From: Mauremys mutica
Lineage: Eukaryota > Chordata > Testudines > Geoemydidae
Length of the DNA stretch: 64,000 nt
Assembly (NCBI RefSeq): GCF_020497125.1
Contig: NC_059076.1
Span: 10,903,951 to 10,967,950, forward strand
Reading direction: 5' to 3'
Shown in pieces: positions 22,110 to 35,034 of this stretch. The notes beneath the pieces are model-generated. The model ran no database searches and was not told the DNA's origin. It was given only the letters and a program-made list of their open reading frames with translations. Both the position numbers and the translations under genes were made by a program. The stretch's first letter is position 1; every line of letters begins with the position of its first letter.

Positions 22110-23850
22110 ACACAAGAAATCTCTTAAATCTTTTCTGCTGGGAGGTAGCTCCTTCTGTTGCAATGGCAGAAAACTTGGGGTCACCATGCTGACATTCCAA
22201 AGTGGCCTATATGTTCCCATTCCCACCTGGACAGGAGGTTGCAATCTTTCCCCTCAGATGCAGGCCTTGCTACTGTCTGTTCGCTCATGATTAGAGCACA
22301 ACAGTGCTGCATCTGCATGGGCCTATGCCTCAAACCCACCTGGAAACTGAACAGCTGCCTTACTAAGCAAAGTATCTCATGGGAACCAGTGCTCTGCTCC
22401 CTGATTGGTTCTGGTGGCTTACTGGTCTCCAGTTGGAGTTTAAGGTATTGGTTCTGACCTACAAAGCTCTCAGAGGCCTGGGGCACCCCTATGACATTCT
22501 ATCGTGGCTGTGATCAACTGAGGTCCTCATGCAGGAGCTTCTTTAGGGTAGAAGAGAGGTAGCTGCTGGCAGGATGTTCTCCACAAGGGCCTCTTGGCTC
22601 TGGGTCCTTGCACTCTCTCTAGTTCAAACATAGCCCAAATGCACACACTGGAAAAACCATGGGTAAAACCCCCCTGACTTCACCGGGGCCAGGATTTCAC
22701 CCTGTGGGATATGCCTTTGTCGAGGGTTGAGAATATGGGTGCGATAAAGTTTGGTTGGAGACTGGAATGAATTCTGCTGCTTCAAATTACTAGCTGGTCA
22801 AGGTAACTTGGCTTTGCTGTGGGGGGAGGGAGGAGGTTTGATGCTGGGTGGCTCCTCCAGGGCGGACTGTCCTTCTAATGATCTGTCAGGGAATGCAGAG
22901 CTGGGGGCAGAGATCTGGCTGGGTTTGTATTTCAATTGCAATATTAACATTATCTGAGCTACCAAAAAAGCCAGACCCTGGGAAAAGGTCCATTTTGATG
23001 TTATACAGCTCACATACACCTTATTTGGAACATGGCTAGAATGCCACCTACTCATACAAACCTTTCAGATCTCTACAGAACCCCCTGGGTTCCACCACTA
23101 GTAAATTCTACAGGATTTTCTCTATCAGAATTAATCTTTTCTCCCCAAATCTGCCCTGTATAATCTGTATAAATGTGAGATGCTGACACTAATTGGCATT
23201 AAAAAATGTGATTAATGAATACAATTAATCAGGCAGAGTAATTAAACAACAGTAACTGTAGATATGGGAAATATTCATCTATCTGCCTGCTGACAGTGAC
23301 AATTGATGGTTCCTAATCTATGCCAAAAACAAAACACAGATTACCACCTTTTAGCAATCCATTTTCTGCTCCCATTGATGAGTTCGCCCCCCAAACCATT
23401 TATACAAAAGTAAAGCACATTAACTAGGTCTGACTGTTCTTAGTTCAGCAGCATTGAAAACTGCATCCTAACAGTTCGTGCAACTGATTCCATTTTTTAA
23501 AAAAATATCGGCTGCGACTTTTTGGGGAGTAGTCCACGTGATCTAAGTATCAAGGGTTACTGCAGTGAACACAGCGATACAGAGAAAATATTTTTTCATT
23601 TAGAAAGGTTCCTCTTAACACATGGCCAAATGGTGACCAAAGAAGAAAAGTCAAGTGTGAGAGCTTTAGGCCAGTTCTAGGCACAAAATTGTGTTGGTTT
23701 AACAAAAAAGGTGTTTCATTTTCAAACCAGTTTAGGTAAAATCCTGCCTGGAAACTTTTAACTCAATCTAAACCTGGCATATGCCAGTTTAGCTTCTGTC
23801 CACAAATATGAGCCAAATCAATATAACCAGTTTTAAACCAATGTTTCTAT
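22110..23850. other. Intronic stretch, mostly unrecognised
   Basis: 22430-22640 reads as degenerate coding (a TYKALRGLGHPYDI-like phrase at about 22455-22500) and may be the relic of an old non-LTR element, but I cannot place it in a family. The rest is AT-rich and unremarkable. Confidence 0.3.
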
Positions 23851-24060
23851 AGTTTAAAGCCAGAAAGGACCATTGTGATCATCTAGTCTAACCTCCTGCA
23901 GAACAGAGACCAGAGAATTTCTCTTAGTATTTCCTGCACAAGCCTATAACTTTTGATGAGCTAGAGCATATTTTTTCAAATATCCAGTCTTTATTTAAGG
24001 CCTCACACTTCAATAGTTCTTCCTAACTTTCATAACCCCTACAGTACTGACTTCATAATG
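23850..24060 (-). mobile_element. CR1 LINE 3' fragment (minus)
   Basis: Reads GCCAGAAAGGACCATTGTGA, then CATCTAGTCTAACCTCCTGC, the reverse complement of the CR1 3' UTR; diverged after about 24000. Confidence 0.75.
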
Positions 24061-24584
24061 CGTAATCCTGATGGTAACTGAAAATCTTCTACATCATGGA
24101 AAAGTACGGCTTGTCACGGGTCGGACCCCCTTTCTGGGATGCCACCTGATGTGCTGGGGTTTAACTGAGCCTCCCCTGTTCAATCAGCCTAGGTTCCCTC
24201 TTACTGCTTTGCTGAATTAGGCTCTCTGGCCTCTTGCAGCACACACACAGGTAGGACCACACCCAGCTCCAGACACAGATTGAAGTCAGCTCTGTGTGAG
24301 AGGATTCACCCACCACTCACATGCCCACCCCTTTTGGGAGACAAACCCAAACTACTACTGTCTTGCACTGTATAGAAATATTTGTACAGTGCAAGCTCAT
24401 AAAATTCGCCCCCTCCCTCAATGTGGAGGGAGATATGTACAACTTCTTGCCCCCACCCTCACTTAGAAATTACATAAACTGGGTTATATTATAAACAAGA
24501 AATAAGTTTATTAACTACAAAGGGTGAATTTTAAGTGAATATAAGAGATAACAGACAGAACAAAGCAGATTACTGAGCAAATAA

Positions 24585-26678
24585 CATAAAAGTAAAAGAA
24601 GCAGTGAGAGGCAAAAAGGCATCCTTTAAAAAGTGGAAGTTAAATCCTAGTGAGGAAAATAGAAAGGAGCATAAACTCTGGCAAATGAAATATAAAAATA
24701 CAATTAGGAAGGCCAAAAAAGAAGTTGAGGAACAGTCAGCCAAAAACTCAAAAAGTAATAGCAATTTTTTTAAGTACCTCAGAAAAAAGAAGCCTGCTAA
24801 ACAACCAGTGGGGCCACAGGATGATTGAGGTGCTAAAGGAGCACTCAAGGACGATAAGACCATTGCGGAGAAAATAAATGAATTCTTTGCATTGGTCTTC
24901 ACAGCTGAGGATGTGAGGGAGATTCCTAAACCTGAACCATTCTTTTTAGGTGACAGATCTGAGGAACTGTCCCAGATTGAGGTGTCATTAGAGGAGCTTT
25001 TGGAACAAATTGATAAATTAAACATCAATAAGTTACCAGGACCAGATGGTATTCACCCAAGAGTTCTGAAGGAACTCAAATGTGAAATTGCAGAACTACT
25101 AACTGTAGTCTGTAGCCTATCATTTAAATCAGTTTCTGTACCAGATGACTGGAGGACAGCTAATGTGATGCCAATTTTTAAAAAGGGCTCCAGAGGTGAT
25201 CCTGGCAATTACAGACCTGTAAGCCTGACTTCAATACTGGGCAAACTGGTTGAAACTATAATAAAGAACAATATTGTCAGACACACAGATGAACATAATT
25301 TGTTGAGGAAGAGTCAGCATGGTTTTAGTAAAGGAAAATCATGCCTCACCAATCTACTAGAATTCTTTGAAGGGATCAAGAAGAATGTGGATCAAGGAGA
25401 TCCAGTGGATATAGTGTACTTAGATTTTCAGAAAGCCTTTGATAAGGTCCCTTACCAAAGGTTCTTATGCAAAGTAAGCTGCCACAGGATAAGAGGGAAG
25501 GTGCTATCATGGATTGGTAACTGGCTAAAAGATAGGAAACAAAGGGTAGGTATAAATGGTCAGTTTTCAGAATGGAGGGAGATAAATAGTGCTGTCCCCA
25601 AGGGGTCTGTTCTGGGCCAAGTCCTATTCAACATATTTATAAATGACCTGGAATAAGGGGTAAACAGTGAGGTGGCAAAATTTGCAGATGATACAAAATT
25701 ACTGAAGATAGTTAAGTCCCAGGCAGACTGCAAAGAGCTACAAAAGGATCTCTCAAAAACTGGGTGACTGGGCAACAAAATGGCAGATGAAATGTAATGT
25801 TGATAAATGCAAAGTAATGCACATTCGAAAGCACAATCCGAACTATACATACAAAATGATGGAGTCTAAATTAGCTGTTACCACTCAAGAAAGAGATCTT
25901 GGAGTCATTGTGGAGAGTTCTCTGAAAAAATCCACTTAATGTGCAGTGGCAGTCAAAAAAGTGAACAGAATGCTGGGAATAATTAAGAAAGGAATAGAAA
26001 ATAGGACAGAAAATATCACGTTGCCTCTATATAAATCCATGGTACGCCCACATCATGAATACTGTCTGCAGATGTGGTCACCCCATCTCAAAAAAGATAC
26101 ATTGGAATTGGAAAAGGTTCAAAAAGGGCAACAAAAAATGATTAGGGGTATGGAACGGCTTCTGTATGAGGAGAGATTAATAAGACCGGGACTTTTCAGC
26201 TTGGAAGAGAGATGGATAAGGGGAGATATGATTGAAGTCTATAAAATCATGACTGGTGTAGAGAAAGTAAATAAGGAAGTGTTGTTTACTACTTCTCATA
26301 ACACAAGAACTAGGGGTCACCAAATGAAATTAATAGGCAGCAGGTTTAAAACAAATAAAAGGAAGTATTTCTTCACACAGCGCACAGTCAACCTGTGGAA
26401 CTCCTTGCTAGAGAATGTTGTGAAGGCTAAGACCATAACATCATTCAAAAAAGAACTAGATAAGTTCCTGGAGGATAGGTCCATCAGTGGCTATTAACCA
26501 GGATGGGCAGGGATGGTGTCCCTAGCCTGTTTGCCAGAAGCTGGGAATGGGCGACAGGGGATGGATCACTTGATGATTCCCTGTTCTGTTCATTCCCTCT
26601 GGGGCACCTGGCACTGGCCTATGTCGGAGGACAGGACACTGGGCTAGATAGACCCAGTAGGGCCATTCTTATGTTCTT
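24585..26678 (+). mobile_element. CR1-type LINE, decayed (plus)
   Basis: A non-LTR retrotransposon inserted in the solo LTR. It ends with the tail TTCTTATGTTCTT. A 6-bp direct repeat AAATAA (24579-24584 and 26679-26684) flanks it and fits a short target duplication. It carries the C-terminal part of ORF2 but lacks the endonuclease and ORF1. Confidence 0.87.
24604..26497 (+). pseudogene. CR1 ORF2 pseudogene (reverse transcriptase), stops and frameshift
   Basis: Reads in one frame from about 24604 to 25760, with an in-frame TGA near 24826 and TAA near 25654. It shifts frame in an A-run near 25750, meets another stop near 25937, and ends with a long clean stretch 25946-26497. Motifs in order: KLPGPDGIHPRVLKEL (about 25020), NYRPVSLTSILGK (about 25207), SQHGFSKGKSCLTNL (about 25310), YLDFQKAFDKVP (about 25415), SAVPKGSVLGQVLF (about 25590), FADDTKL (25681-25701) and WNSLLENVV near the end. 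The catalytic FADD is intact, but the gene is dead. In CR1 this enzyme reverse-transcribes element RNA at the target. Confidence 0.87.
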
Positions 26679-27399
26679 AAATAAAACAAAGTGCACCAGC
26701 TAAGCTCAATATACTTAAGCAACAGGTTACAAAATGTAATTTCTTACCCTAAATATCATTTTAGGCAGGTTGCAAAGTTTCTGTGGTTCAGAGTTCTGGT
26801 TCTATTTCTTTTCAGACTGGACCCCTGTCTCAGTCTGGACTCCCCCCGCCTTCCCTTCAGGTGGCTTTAGCAGTCTTTCTTTTTGGGCAGACAGGCCATG
26901 GAGAGGCGCAGTCCTGTTTGCCTTCCTCCCCATACTTAAATAGGATTGACATTAGGCAGGAATCCTTTGTTTCCCAAACTTGACTCCCTTTCCCTTCCAG
27001 TGGAAAGTTACATGAAGTTATATGAAGTTTAGTTTAAGGTGACAAGACCACCTGATCTAGTAGTGTCACAGTTAGGTCCCTGGACGCCTCCCAGGAGGGA
27101 AAGAGATTAGTATCTTCATGGTTTTGTTGTTCCTTCCTGATGGCTCATCAAACTGATGGCCTGTCGTCTGGTGGGTGTCTTCCCAATACACACCCAGTTG
27201 TAATTGTTACATAGTCCATATTTCTAACTTTAGATACAGAAATGATACATGCATACAAATTGGATAATCGCATTCAGTAAATCATAACATTTCCAGTGAT
27301 ACCTTACAAGACCCATCTTGCATAAAGTATATATCAGTTATGTCATATTCATATCATAAGCATATACCATAAAGAATATGGAGTGAAATGTCACACGGC

Positions 27400-28190
27400 T
27401 ATTTCCAGAAATGCTTATCACCCTCCCTTTTGCAAACTATTTCACAATGATGCTACAACACATTCCATTTGTCCAGCACAATATGAAGAATGCATTTTTC
27501 CATTTACTCTTTATAGATGCATTAATGTCTCCTTTCCATGCTGAGTGACTACTATCCATGTGTTTCAGATAAGAAAAGTGCACCTCAAAGAGCAGAACAC
27601 TCCTAGTTAAAAAGGGAACAGTAATTTTCATGCTTCAGGGCATAAGATGAGTGCCGTAAGGGTCAGGAAGTCATTTTCAACCTCCCTATGCTGCCATTTT
27701 GTGAATTTAGCCCTTCATTTCAAGTGCCATGAAATAGTTCATTTTGGGATTGAAGGAAATGGCTTGTTTGACCCAAAACAATAATTGTCGACTTCTTTGA
27801 TTTTCATTTTCAGTTTGGGTCAAACTAAACTTGTTTTTACTTTTCCCCAGAACACCCATCAAACTGAAAAATCAGTGTTTGCCCAGCTCGTGTGTGTAAT
27901 TTAAAGAAAGAATGTCAACTCAAATATGTTTTAAAACTTAGCTCTTGTATAAAACAGATTTTTGTAAAACCTAAGACCAATAAAAATGCTTTGATTAGTG
28001 TCTCTTTAAAAATTAAAAAATATTTTTATTCAAATGACCATACTGTCACAACATCTGAAACCCAAATCTGACTTTATTGAAAACCTGAAAGTGCAAAACA
28101 AAATGGAAATTTTCCATTTTCATAATCAAAGGTTGTATTGGAACACAGGTATGAATATATGTTTAAAATATGATTTTTAAAATGACTAAA
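27400..28190. other. AT-rich intronic stretch
   Basis: 27725-28140 has a CAAACTGAAAATGAAAATC-like character (for example TTTTCAGTTTGGGTCAAAC) seen in turtle foldback repeats. No clear ends; no gene. Confidence 0.35.
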
Positions 28191-28200
28191 AACAAGGAGG

Positions 28201-28370
28201 AGTCCTTGTGGCACCTTAGAGACTAACAGATTTATTTGGGCATAAGCTTTTGTGGGCTAATCACGAAGACTTATGCCCAAATAAATTTGTTAGTCTCTAA
28301 GGTGCCACAAGGACTCTTCGTTGTTTTTGCTGATACATACTAACACGGCTACCACTCTGAAACCTGTCAC
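28201..28370. repeat. Two head-to-head copies of the GGTGCCACAAGGACTC repeat: 46-bp inverted repeat
   Basis: 28201-28246 and 28270-28315 are reverse complements at 45 of 46 positions around a 23-nt spacer. Beyond the right arm runs the rest of the element (CTAACACGGCTACCACTCTG). The repeat phrase CACCTTAGAGACTAAC is very common in turtles and crocodilians; I am unsure of its class. Other copies: 31515-31770 and 48389-48503. Confidence 0.85.
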
Positions 28371-28379
28371 CATTTAAGA

Positions 28380-30160
28380 TCAGTGTCCCTCTAAGACTGT
28401 CAGACAAATGCCACAGAATTTTGCAACATTTATCAGTCTAATAAATAGTATGCTCACGATCACAGTTTAAAAATACTGTAATGATGTGCAAGTATCAAAC
28501 CATCATATTCAGTCTGTATGATCTCCCATGCATTCAGTGCTATATACTTTTTAAAAAGCACACTGGTTAGAATTCAGTTCTGTGGATTATCTTCACAAGG
28601 AGCTTTTCTATCAGTGATTAGCGTGTAAAAGAAAAATGAGATCCATTGAATACACACGATATTTTTCCTCCTCTCTTAGAGTCCAGCTCAGTATATTACT
28701 CAGCCAAGCATAAAACAAATTCCACTCAATCCTACAAGCTACCAAACAATTGTTTTCCAAGCTGTATATTATTTCATTTGGAGCACCATACTTACTGTAC
28801 TCCAAGCAAGAATTTAAAATTACTCAGGCCATTAGTGCTTATCAAGCTTCTTGTTTATTGATCTGTCATGAACTTCAAGTTGCCTACCGATTTATCCTGT
28901 CAAAACATCTCCACCCCCTAATTAGATGGCACATCTTGCCGTATATTTCAAGGAAAGTGCTATTACAATCACTGCGTTGTTCACCAATGGCTGCTCCTAT
29001 GTAAATTTGGACCATAAAGCAGAGTTTCCAAGTGGTACCACTGGGTGCTGCTTTCATTTTAAAGCTGCTGGAACTACTGAAAAGGTGGTGGTGTCTTTCA
29101 TGTGAATTGGGAGCAGGGCTTTTCATGTCTGGGTGCAGCATTTAAAATGATGGTTGCACTTTATATCTTTCCTGTAGACTTCTCTTGGCAATGAATGCGA
29201 CTCTCTCACTGGTACATAGCTGTCTTGGTATATAGCTGTCTCGCTGTTTTAATTCTTTGGACCAGTTTGTTCACTAACTAGACCAAGATAGTTACTGTAT
29301 TAAGCTGCAGGGACTAAAAGTACTTCAGTGACTGGGTATCCTGAGTTCACTGCTCTCCCTCACAGCAAGATGAGGTGCCCATACATTCTGTGTGTCCAAG
29401 TAACAAAACAGCTGCAAATGGATTCTCGTGAAATTGTGGCAAAAAGCAGCCTGACCACAGGAATTGAAATAAAAAAGGAGTGAAAATCAAAAGCAACATA
29501 CTTTGGTAAACCAGGCTGGGGCAGTTTTTGAAAGTCCATGAGAAGCAATAAAGAAGACTATGGAAGAAAAAACTTCCAGGACCACTGGAATGTGAGCAAA
29601 CAGCTGTGCAGGCATTGAGAAAATGTCAGGGATGATTTTAAATCAACTTTAGACAGTAGGCCGTATCCTCCTCTCTCTTCCAAGGGTGGCAACTCTTACT
29701 CATTTCAGCGGGAGCAGCCACCATGTAACTGAGAAGAATTTCGTCCATTTTGAAAAAGTGTAGTGTAATATATACCTCTGGGTAGTAAATCAGCCTAAAC
29801 AACAAACAAAATGTCCACAAAAGGCCACCAAAACCAATTTCCCTGGCCTCAATTAGTGTACAAGTAGTTGTCTTTGCCCTTTCTGAACTGAGCCCTGAAA
29901 GACTTGTACAGTCGGAATAAAGCATATACCATCTCCTCACCTTGATGAGGTAGGAAGACTTGGCTTCATGCCCACATTAAACTCCTGTTTTCAGAATATT
30001 CAGGAGACTGTGTGAGTGCACGTGTGTGCAAGTATGTAAACAAACTACCAGCAGCTGCGTAGGTATTTCCAAGGTGCAGCAGGCACATGATGGGTCATGG
30101 AAGATGTGATGCAACAAAGAAACTGGGGTAACTATATGGTGGAAACTTAAATTCAGAGGC
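28380..30160. other. AT-rich intronic stretch, nothing recognised
   Basis: No gene or repeat ends. 28600-29000 is notably plain AT-rich sequence. Confidence 0.35.
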
Positions 30161-30376
30161 ATTTTGGTTCCTGTGGGTAGGGCACAAAACTGGGAGTTGG
30201 TAGACCTAGATTCTCTTCCCTGCTCTGCCACTGCTTTGCTGGATGACCTTAGGCAAGTCACTTCACTGCTCCGTGCTTCAGTTTCCCTATATATAAAATG
30301 TGGATGATAGCACTTGCTTCTCTAGCAAAGCACTTCACGATCTATGAATGTTAAGTGCTCCATAAGACTCAGATAT
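30160..30376 (+). repeat. MIR-like CORE-SINE (plus)
   Basis: Contains CTGCTCTGCCACTGCTTTGC, GACCTTAGGCAAGTCACTTC, CAGTTTCCCTATATATAAAA and CAAAGCACTTCACGATC in the MIR order. Confidence 0.75.
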
Positions 30377-30379
30377 GCA

Positions 30380-31500
30380 TGGGCAGGCACAGGTTATCGC
30401 CACCGGATGTTACAATTCTTGTCACCTTCCTATCCTCTAGCTAAACCCGTAACTCTCTGAGATATTAATTAAACAGATTTTTTTAAAATAAAACTCTCAC
30501 TGTTGCTGAATTACTGATGCAAATGCGATTCTTTTATAGAAAATTCCTCGCCACTGTCCAGTTGCTTCTCTATTACTCCTAGCTCACAGGTTTCAGTCTT
30601 GCCTATTTCTCTAATAAGCTTCTTTCACTCATGGTTCAATCCACTGACAATAAAATTTAGATAATCCCTATCTTCAATCCTCTCCTTTCATGTGTGTGGT
30701 GTTTTATGCTTTCCTCATGTGATCTGAATTATTTGATAGGTGCGTTTCTTACACACAAATCATGCCCAGCGGTCGATGTTTGTATCCACTGATTATGGTG
30801 TGTGGGAATATCATGCACAACAGAGCTCAAATGGAAGTGAACTTGGCTCCTCCCCTACCCGAACCCTGACTGAATTGTTTCTGTTTATAAAACATACAGT
30901 AGCGAATACTGCAGCAAAATGAGGGGAAACCACCAAACTGCATAAACACCATAGCTCGTGAGCCAGCAGCCTTCAAATTCAGCAGTGCTCTAGGAGATGT
31001 TTATTGCCTATGTGAACCCTCTCCTATCACTTCTTCAGACATCTGCCCAGAACAAAGGAACACCATTCTGACAGGCTTATACATATTCTAAACTAGAGTA
31101 ATCTACGTGCAACATGCAGCAAAAAGGGACGGGTTTTTAACAGCCTACGGTGCCAGGTTCCATGATCAATATACACTTCCTACACACGGCTAGGCCTTTT
31201 TCTTTAATGGCCCATTATAGTAACTGCCAGATGAGAACCTGGTAGTTATACTCCATTTTATCTTACTACAGACATTCTTTTCAATAAACAAAGATTATGG
31301 GTTTGACTGTACCAAAGAAAAGGGAGTTGCTGCTTAGATTCAGAGGTGAGTTCTTGGCTCCATTGAAGTTAATAGATACATTCCCACTTATTTCAATGGG
31401 GCCAGGATTTCACCCAAACTGTTGAACTGCTATTAAATTATGCTGCTATCCTTTCTCTTAATCAATGCTAGAGCGTACCACCTCCTCCAGATCCCCAACG
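30380..31500. other. Intronic stretch, little recognised
   Basis: 31362-31411 holds a diverged CATTGAAGT/ACTTATTTCAATGG palindrome next to GGCCAGGATTTCACCC; otherwise nothing. Confidence 0.35.
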
Positions 31501-31514
31501 ACTGAACGGACAAA

Positions 31515-31770
31515 CAACGAGGAGTTCTTGTGGCACCTTAGAGACTAATAGCATTTATTTGGGCATAAGCTTTCATGGGCTAGAGCCCATTCATCAGATG
31601 CATGCAGTGGAAAATACAGGAGCAGGTATAAATACATGAAAGGATGGGGGTTGCTTTACCAAATGTGAGGTCAGTCTAATGAGATAAATCAGTTAACAGC
31701 AGGATACCGAGGGAGGAAAAATAACGTTTGAAGTGGTAAGAGAGTGGCCAATTACAGACAGTTGAGTGAT
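31515..31770. repeat. GGTGCCACAAG-type repeat, longer copy
   Basis: Begins GAGGAGTTCTTGTGGCACC, continues CATAAGCTTTCATGGGCTAG and CATTCATCAGATGCATG, then an AGGTATAAATACATGAAAGG segment not present in the shorter copies. The right end is uncertain. Confidence 0.65.
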
Positions 31771-31904
31771 GTTATCTGAAAGAGAAGTAACATTGCTTTA
31801 CCTCAGTAGCTAATTCCTGTTACTGCACAGCTAGTGTTTCAATGTGTGTCATTCAATGGTTTCCAGTTTTACCTTTACTCTAATGAAGGATATTGCAGTA
31901 TTTG

Positions 31905-32130
31905 GAGTATTCTCTAACAGTGGACTGGGAATCTGGAGACCCAGGTTCTATCCCCAGCTCTGCCACTGGTCTACTGAGTGATGATGGACAAGTGATATCC
32001 CTGCTATTTGCCTCAGTTTCCCCATCTGTAAAATGGGGGTAATGCCAATGACCTCCTTTGGAAAGCACTGTGAGGTCTACAGAATTGAAAAGTGTTACAT
32101 ATGAGCCGGGTATTACTAATACACAGAATA
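31905..32130 (+). repeat. MIR-like CORE-SINE (plus), well preserved
   Basis: Carries GTGGACTGGGAATCTGGAGA, CCAGCTCTGCCACTGG, CAGTTTCCCCATCTGTAAAA and GAAAGCACTGTGAGGTC in the MIR order. The clearest MIR relative in the window. Confidence 0.8.
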
Positions 32131-32139
32131 CCAAAGTAA

Positions 32140-33790
32140 TGAGGCATAGTGAATCAATTACACACCTCAACTATGGAGATTTTAACAGCAGCCACTGTAA
32201 GTGTAAAAGTTATAATACAATAAAGAAGCTTCAGTCAGTCACTGAGCTCTACAGGAAAGGAAGCAAAAGGTAGATTTTTCAAAAAAGAAATTGATATTAC
32301 CCTAACGCCGCTCACCACTGATGCCAACAATAAAGCTCACCTTGATTCCAATGGGAGCAAAGTTACACAAACCCTGGACGCTTTTTTAAGATCCCATCCC
32401 AAAGTTACTTCCTGACATTTAAATGATAAGCTCTCATAGCATATGGGTAAGAAACCTACTGCATGAGGTTATAACAAGGTAACCAATGTCCAGGACAGGG
32501 AAACCATAGTGTTAAAACTGTTCTAATGAATAACAAATACCCCAATAATGACAATATATTGACACCAGCCATGCAAGTGGGGAGACAGATGTTGTGATAT
32601 GTCTGTGTCTGCCTTTTCTGGACTGCAATTTTATAGCACAGAAAGTAGTAGCACCGTAGTGTGGTGACTGCAAATGATCTTTCCCTGACTCTTTTAAAAT
32701 GAATAAAGAAAGCTTGCGTCTGACCCCTTTATGAGCAACTTGCTCTTGGGGAGGGTAAAAGGAAATAAACACCTAAAAATAGAAGTGTGCAAATGATGCC
32801 ATTATGAGTAGCAAGATTGTTTACCATACTCCTTAGCCCCAGATTTATCACCATGCTTTTAACACACACAGTACATCTTTTTATATTTTTTTTTATAATT
32901 GGAACTCAGCCTGTGAAATGTAATTAAAGAGCTCATAAATATTGCCAGCAAGTGCACCTTTCCCCGCAACTAACTATTAAAATCTTCAAGCAGATCTCAT
33001 CAAACCTTGATGGAATATGAACTAAAATATCTATTCGCACATGGTTCGTGATTGAGAAATTAATCTGTCTTTCTGTCTTGAACAAAATTAAAGTCATCCC
33101 TTCCCCCCCCCTTACACTTCTTCCCACAATCTACTCATTTCTTTCATCTGATTTATCCATTTTCTAATCTCTGAACAAAACTCAGCACTCAAATAAAGTC
33201 AGTGCAGTTCTGGGTAGAGTTCGATATTGTAGCTGCCAGGTTTCGTTTTTGCTTCTTTCTGCCTTCTGTCTTGTATTGAAATAAGAGCACCTTTACCTGC
33301 ATTTAAGGAGGATTATTTGGTGCAATCTAGCGAGCTTATTCATGCATGTGAGAAAAATTCTTTTCCATTCAGTGTAAATGACTGAGACCTGAACAATGAA
33401 ACTCAACCCCATACCAAAGACCCTCTAATGGTACTTCAAAGACTTTGCTGGGCCCTAGAGGGTGTGGAGGGGTGCCCAGGGACTGAAAGGAGGCCCTGTA
33501 AACAGAACAGCTGGCCTCCAGCCTTTGGTCTGTGAGAAGTACCTGCTTCTCTTTGTGAGGCAATTGCTCCTGACTACGCCAAATGGCAGCAATGGAAAAG
33601 TTCGACTGAGGCACCTCTTGAGATTCACAATCCTTTAGCCGCCACAGGGTGTGGAATGAACTTTAGGGTGCTTAACTCTCTCTTGCTCTCATAAAGACAA
33701 GTGATAAAACCCCTTCATATGAATGGCTACATTGTACCCTCAGGCACAGCCCTGTGTGAGCTGCACTATCCCAGGAATAGCCCCGAGGGA
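32140..33790. other. Intronic stretch, nothing recognised
   Basis: AT-rich to about 33400, then mixed. No gene supported. Confidence 0.35.
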
Positions 33791-33799
33791 TAGGGGGAC

Positions 33800-34521
33800 T
33801 AGGTGTCTGGTTTTCAACTGGAACACCCGGTCAAAAAGGGACCTTGGCGGCTCGGGTCAGCATGGCTGACCGGGCCATTAAAAGTCCAGTCGGTAGTGCT
33901 GCGGAGCTAAGGCAGGCTAGTCCCTATATATCCTGGCACCACACTGTGCCCCGGAAGCTGTCAGCAGGAGCACCAGCTCTGCACTCCCAGTGGCTGGGAA
34001 CTGCAGCCAATGGGAGCTGTGGGGGTGGTGCCTGCTGGTGAGAGCAGTGCACAGAGCGGCCTGCAGCGCCTCCGCCTGGGAGCCGGACCTGCTGGCCGCT
34101 TCTGGGGCACAGTGCAGAGCCAGGACAGGCAGAACATGTGCCTTAGCCCCCGCCACTGCACCGCTGACTGGGAACCGCCCAAGATAAGCCCATGCCCCAA
34201 CCTTGAGCCCCAACCCCCTATCCCAGCCCTGAGCCCCCCCTCAAACCTGGAGCCCCCTCCTGCACCCCAAACCCCTCATTCCTGGCCTCACCCCAGAGCC
34301 CTCACCCCCAGTTAGAGCCCTCACCCCCTCCCACACCCCAACCCCCTGCCCCAGCCTAGTGAAGTGAGTGAGGGTGGGGGAGAGCGAGCCACCAAGGGAG
34401 GGGAAACGTAGTGAGTGGTGGGCAGAGCCTCGGGGAAGGGGCAGGGCAGGGGGTGTGGCCACAGGGAAGGGGAGGGGCGAGGGTGTTCAGTTTAGTGCAA
34501 TTAGAAAGTTGGCAACCCTAG
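33800..34521. mobile_element. GC-rich putative DNA element (722 bp)
   Basis: Starts TAGGTGTCTGGTTTTCAAC and ends AAGTTGGCAACCCTA. Direct repeats GGGGAC flank it (33794-33799 and 34522-34527). The interior is strongly GC-rich with C-runs (34190-34350). Ends are only weakly inverted, so the class is uncertain. Open frames in the interior have no recognisable domain. Confidence 0.55.
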
Positions 34522-35034
34522 GGGACCATTGTGACTTGGTGACTCCCTTCAGAGATGTCATTCCCCCTGCCTTGCTCTTTGAGCCTTTGGGATTGTAATC
34601 TGCTGCTGGTACAGACCTCACCGGCAACAAGTTCTGGCACCCTGCAATGTGCCAGCTCAGCTGAACTAGCTGGTGCATGGGGGAGGGTGCCATCGGGGCC
34701 CAGTGCCAGCTCTGGGCATCCCACCCAAAGAGAGGAGGGGATTTTTTCCCTCTCTCGTTCTGCCCTGCACAGATGTTTAGCCCAACTCACAGTCCAGTCC
34801 AAAATAAATGGTGTGTGCAGTAATTCTGATGCTGCCGTTTTAATGCCACACCGAGAGACTACAATGGAGCCAGGACCTTAGCTGCCACACTCTGGCCTAT
34901 GAAGCACGGGATGATTTCTGGTGACAAGATACCACTGTCACCAGTCATGTCACTCTCATCTTTTAAGAAAGGTAAAGGGAGCGGTGCTCGAGTGAAACCA
35001 GTGCACTGTAGAAAAGGCTTCCCATGGAAGGTAT

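Larger units (their letters stand above)
24112..27395. mobile_element. Solo LTR split by a CR1 insertion
   Basis: Starts TGTCACGGGTCGG and ends GAAATGTCACA, giving the TG...CA ends of an LTR. Identical 5-bp flanks CGGCT lie at 24107-24111 and 27396-27400. Removing the CR1 insert and its duplicated 6 bp leaves about 1,184 bp, a plausible LTR length. Sequences on either side of the CR1 (24112-24584 and 26679-27395) read as one repeat I recall from turtle genomes. No internal retroviral or Gypsy genes are present, as expected after LTR-LTR recombination. A 5-bp duplication fits Gypsy or ERV-L-like integration; I cannot choose. Confidence 0.78.

Noticed and set aside
24570..25028. 152-codon minus-strand frame
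   Set aside because: Antisense shadow of the CR1 reverse-transcriptase pseudogene.
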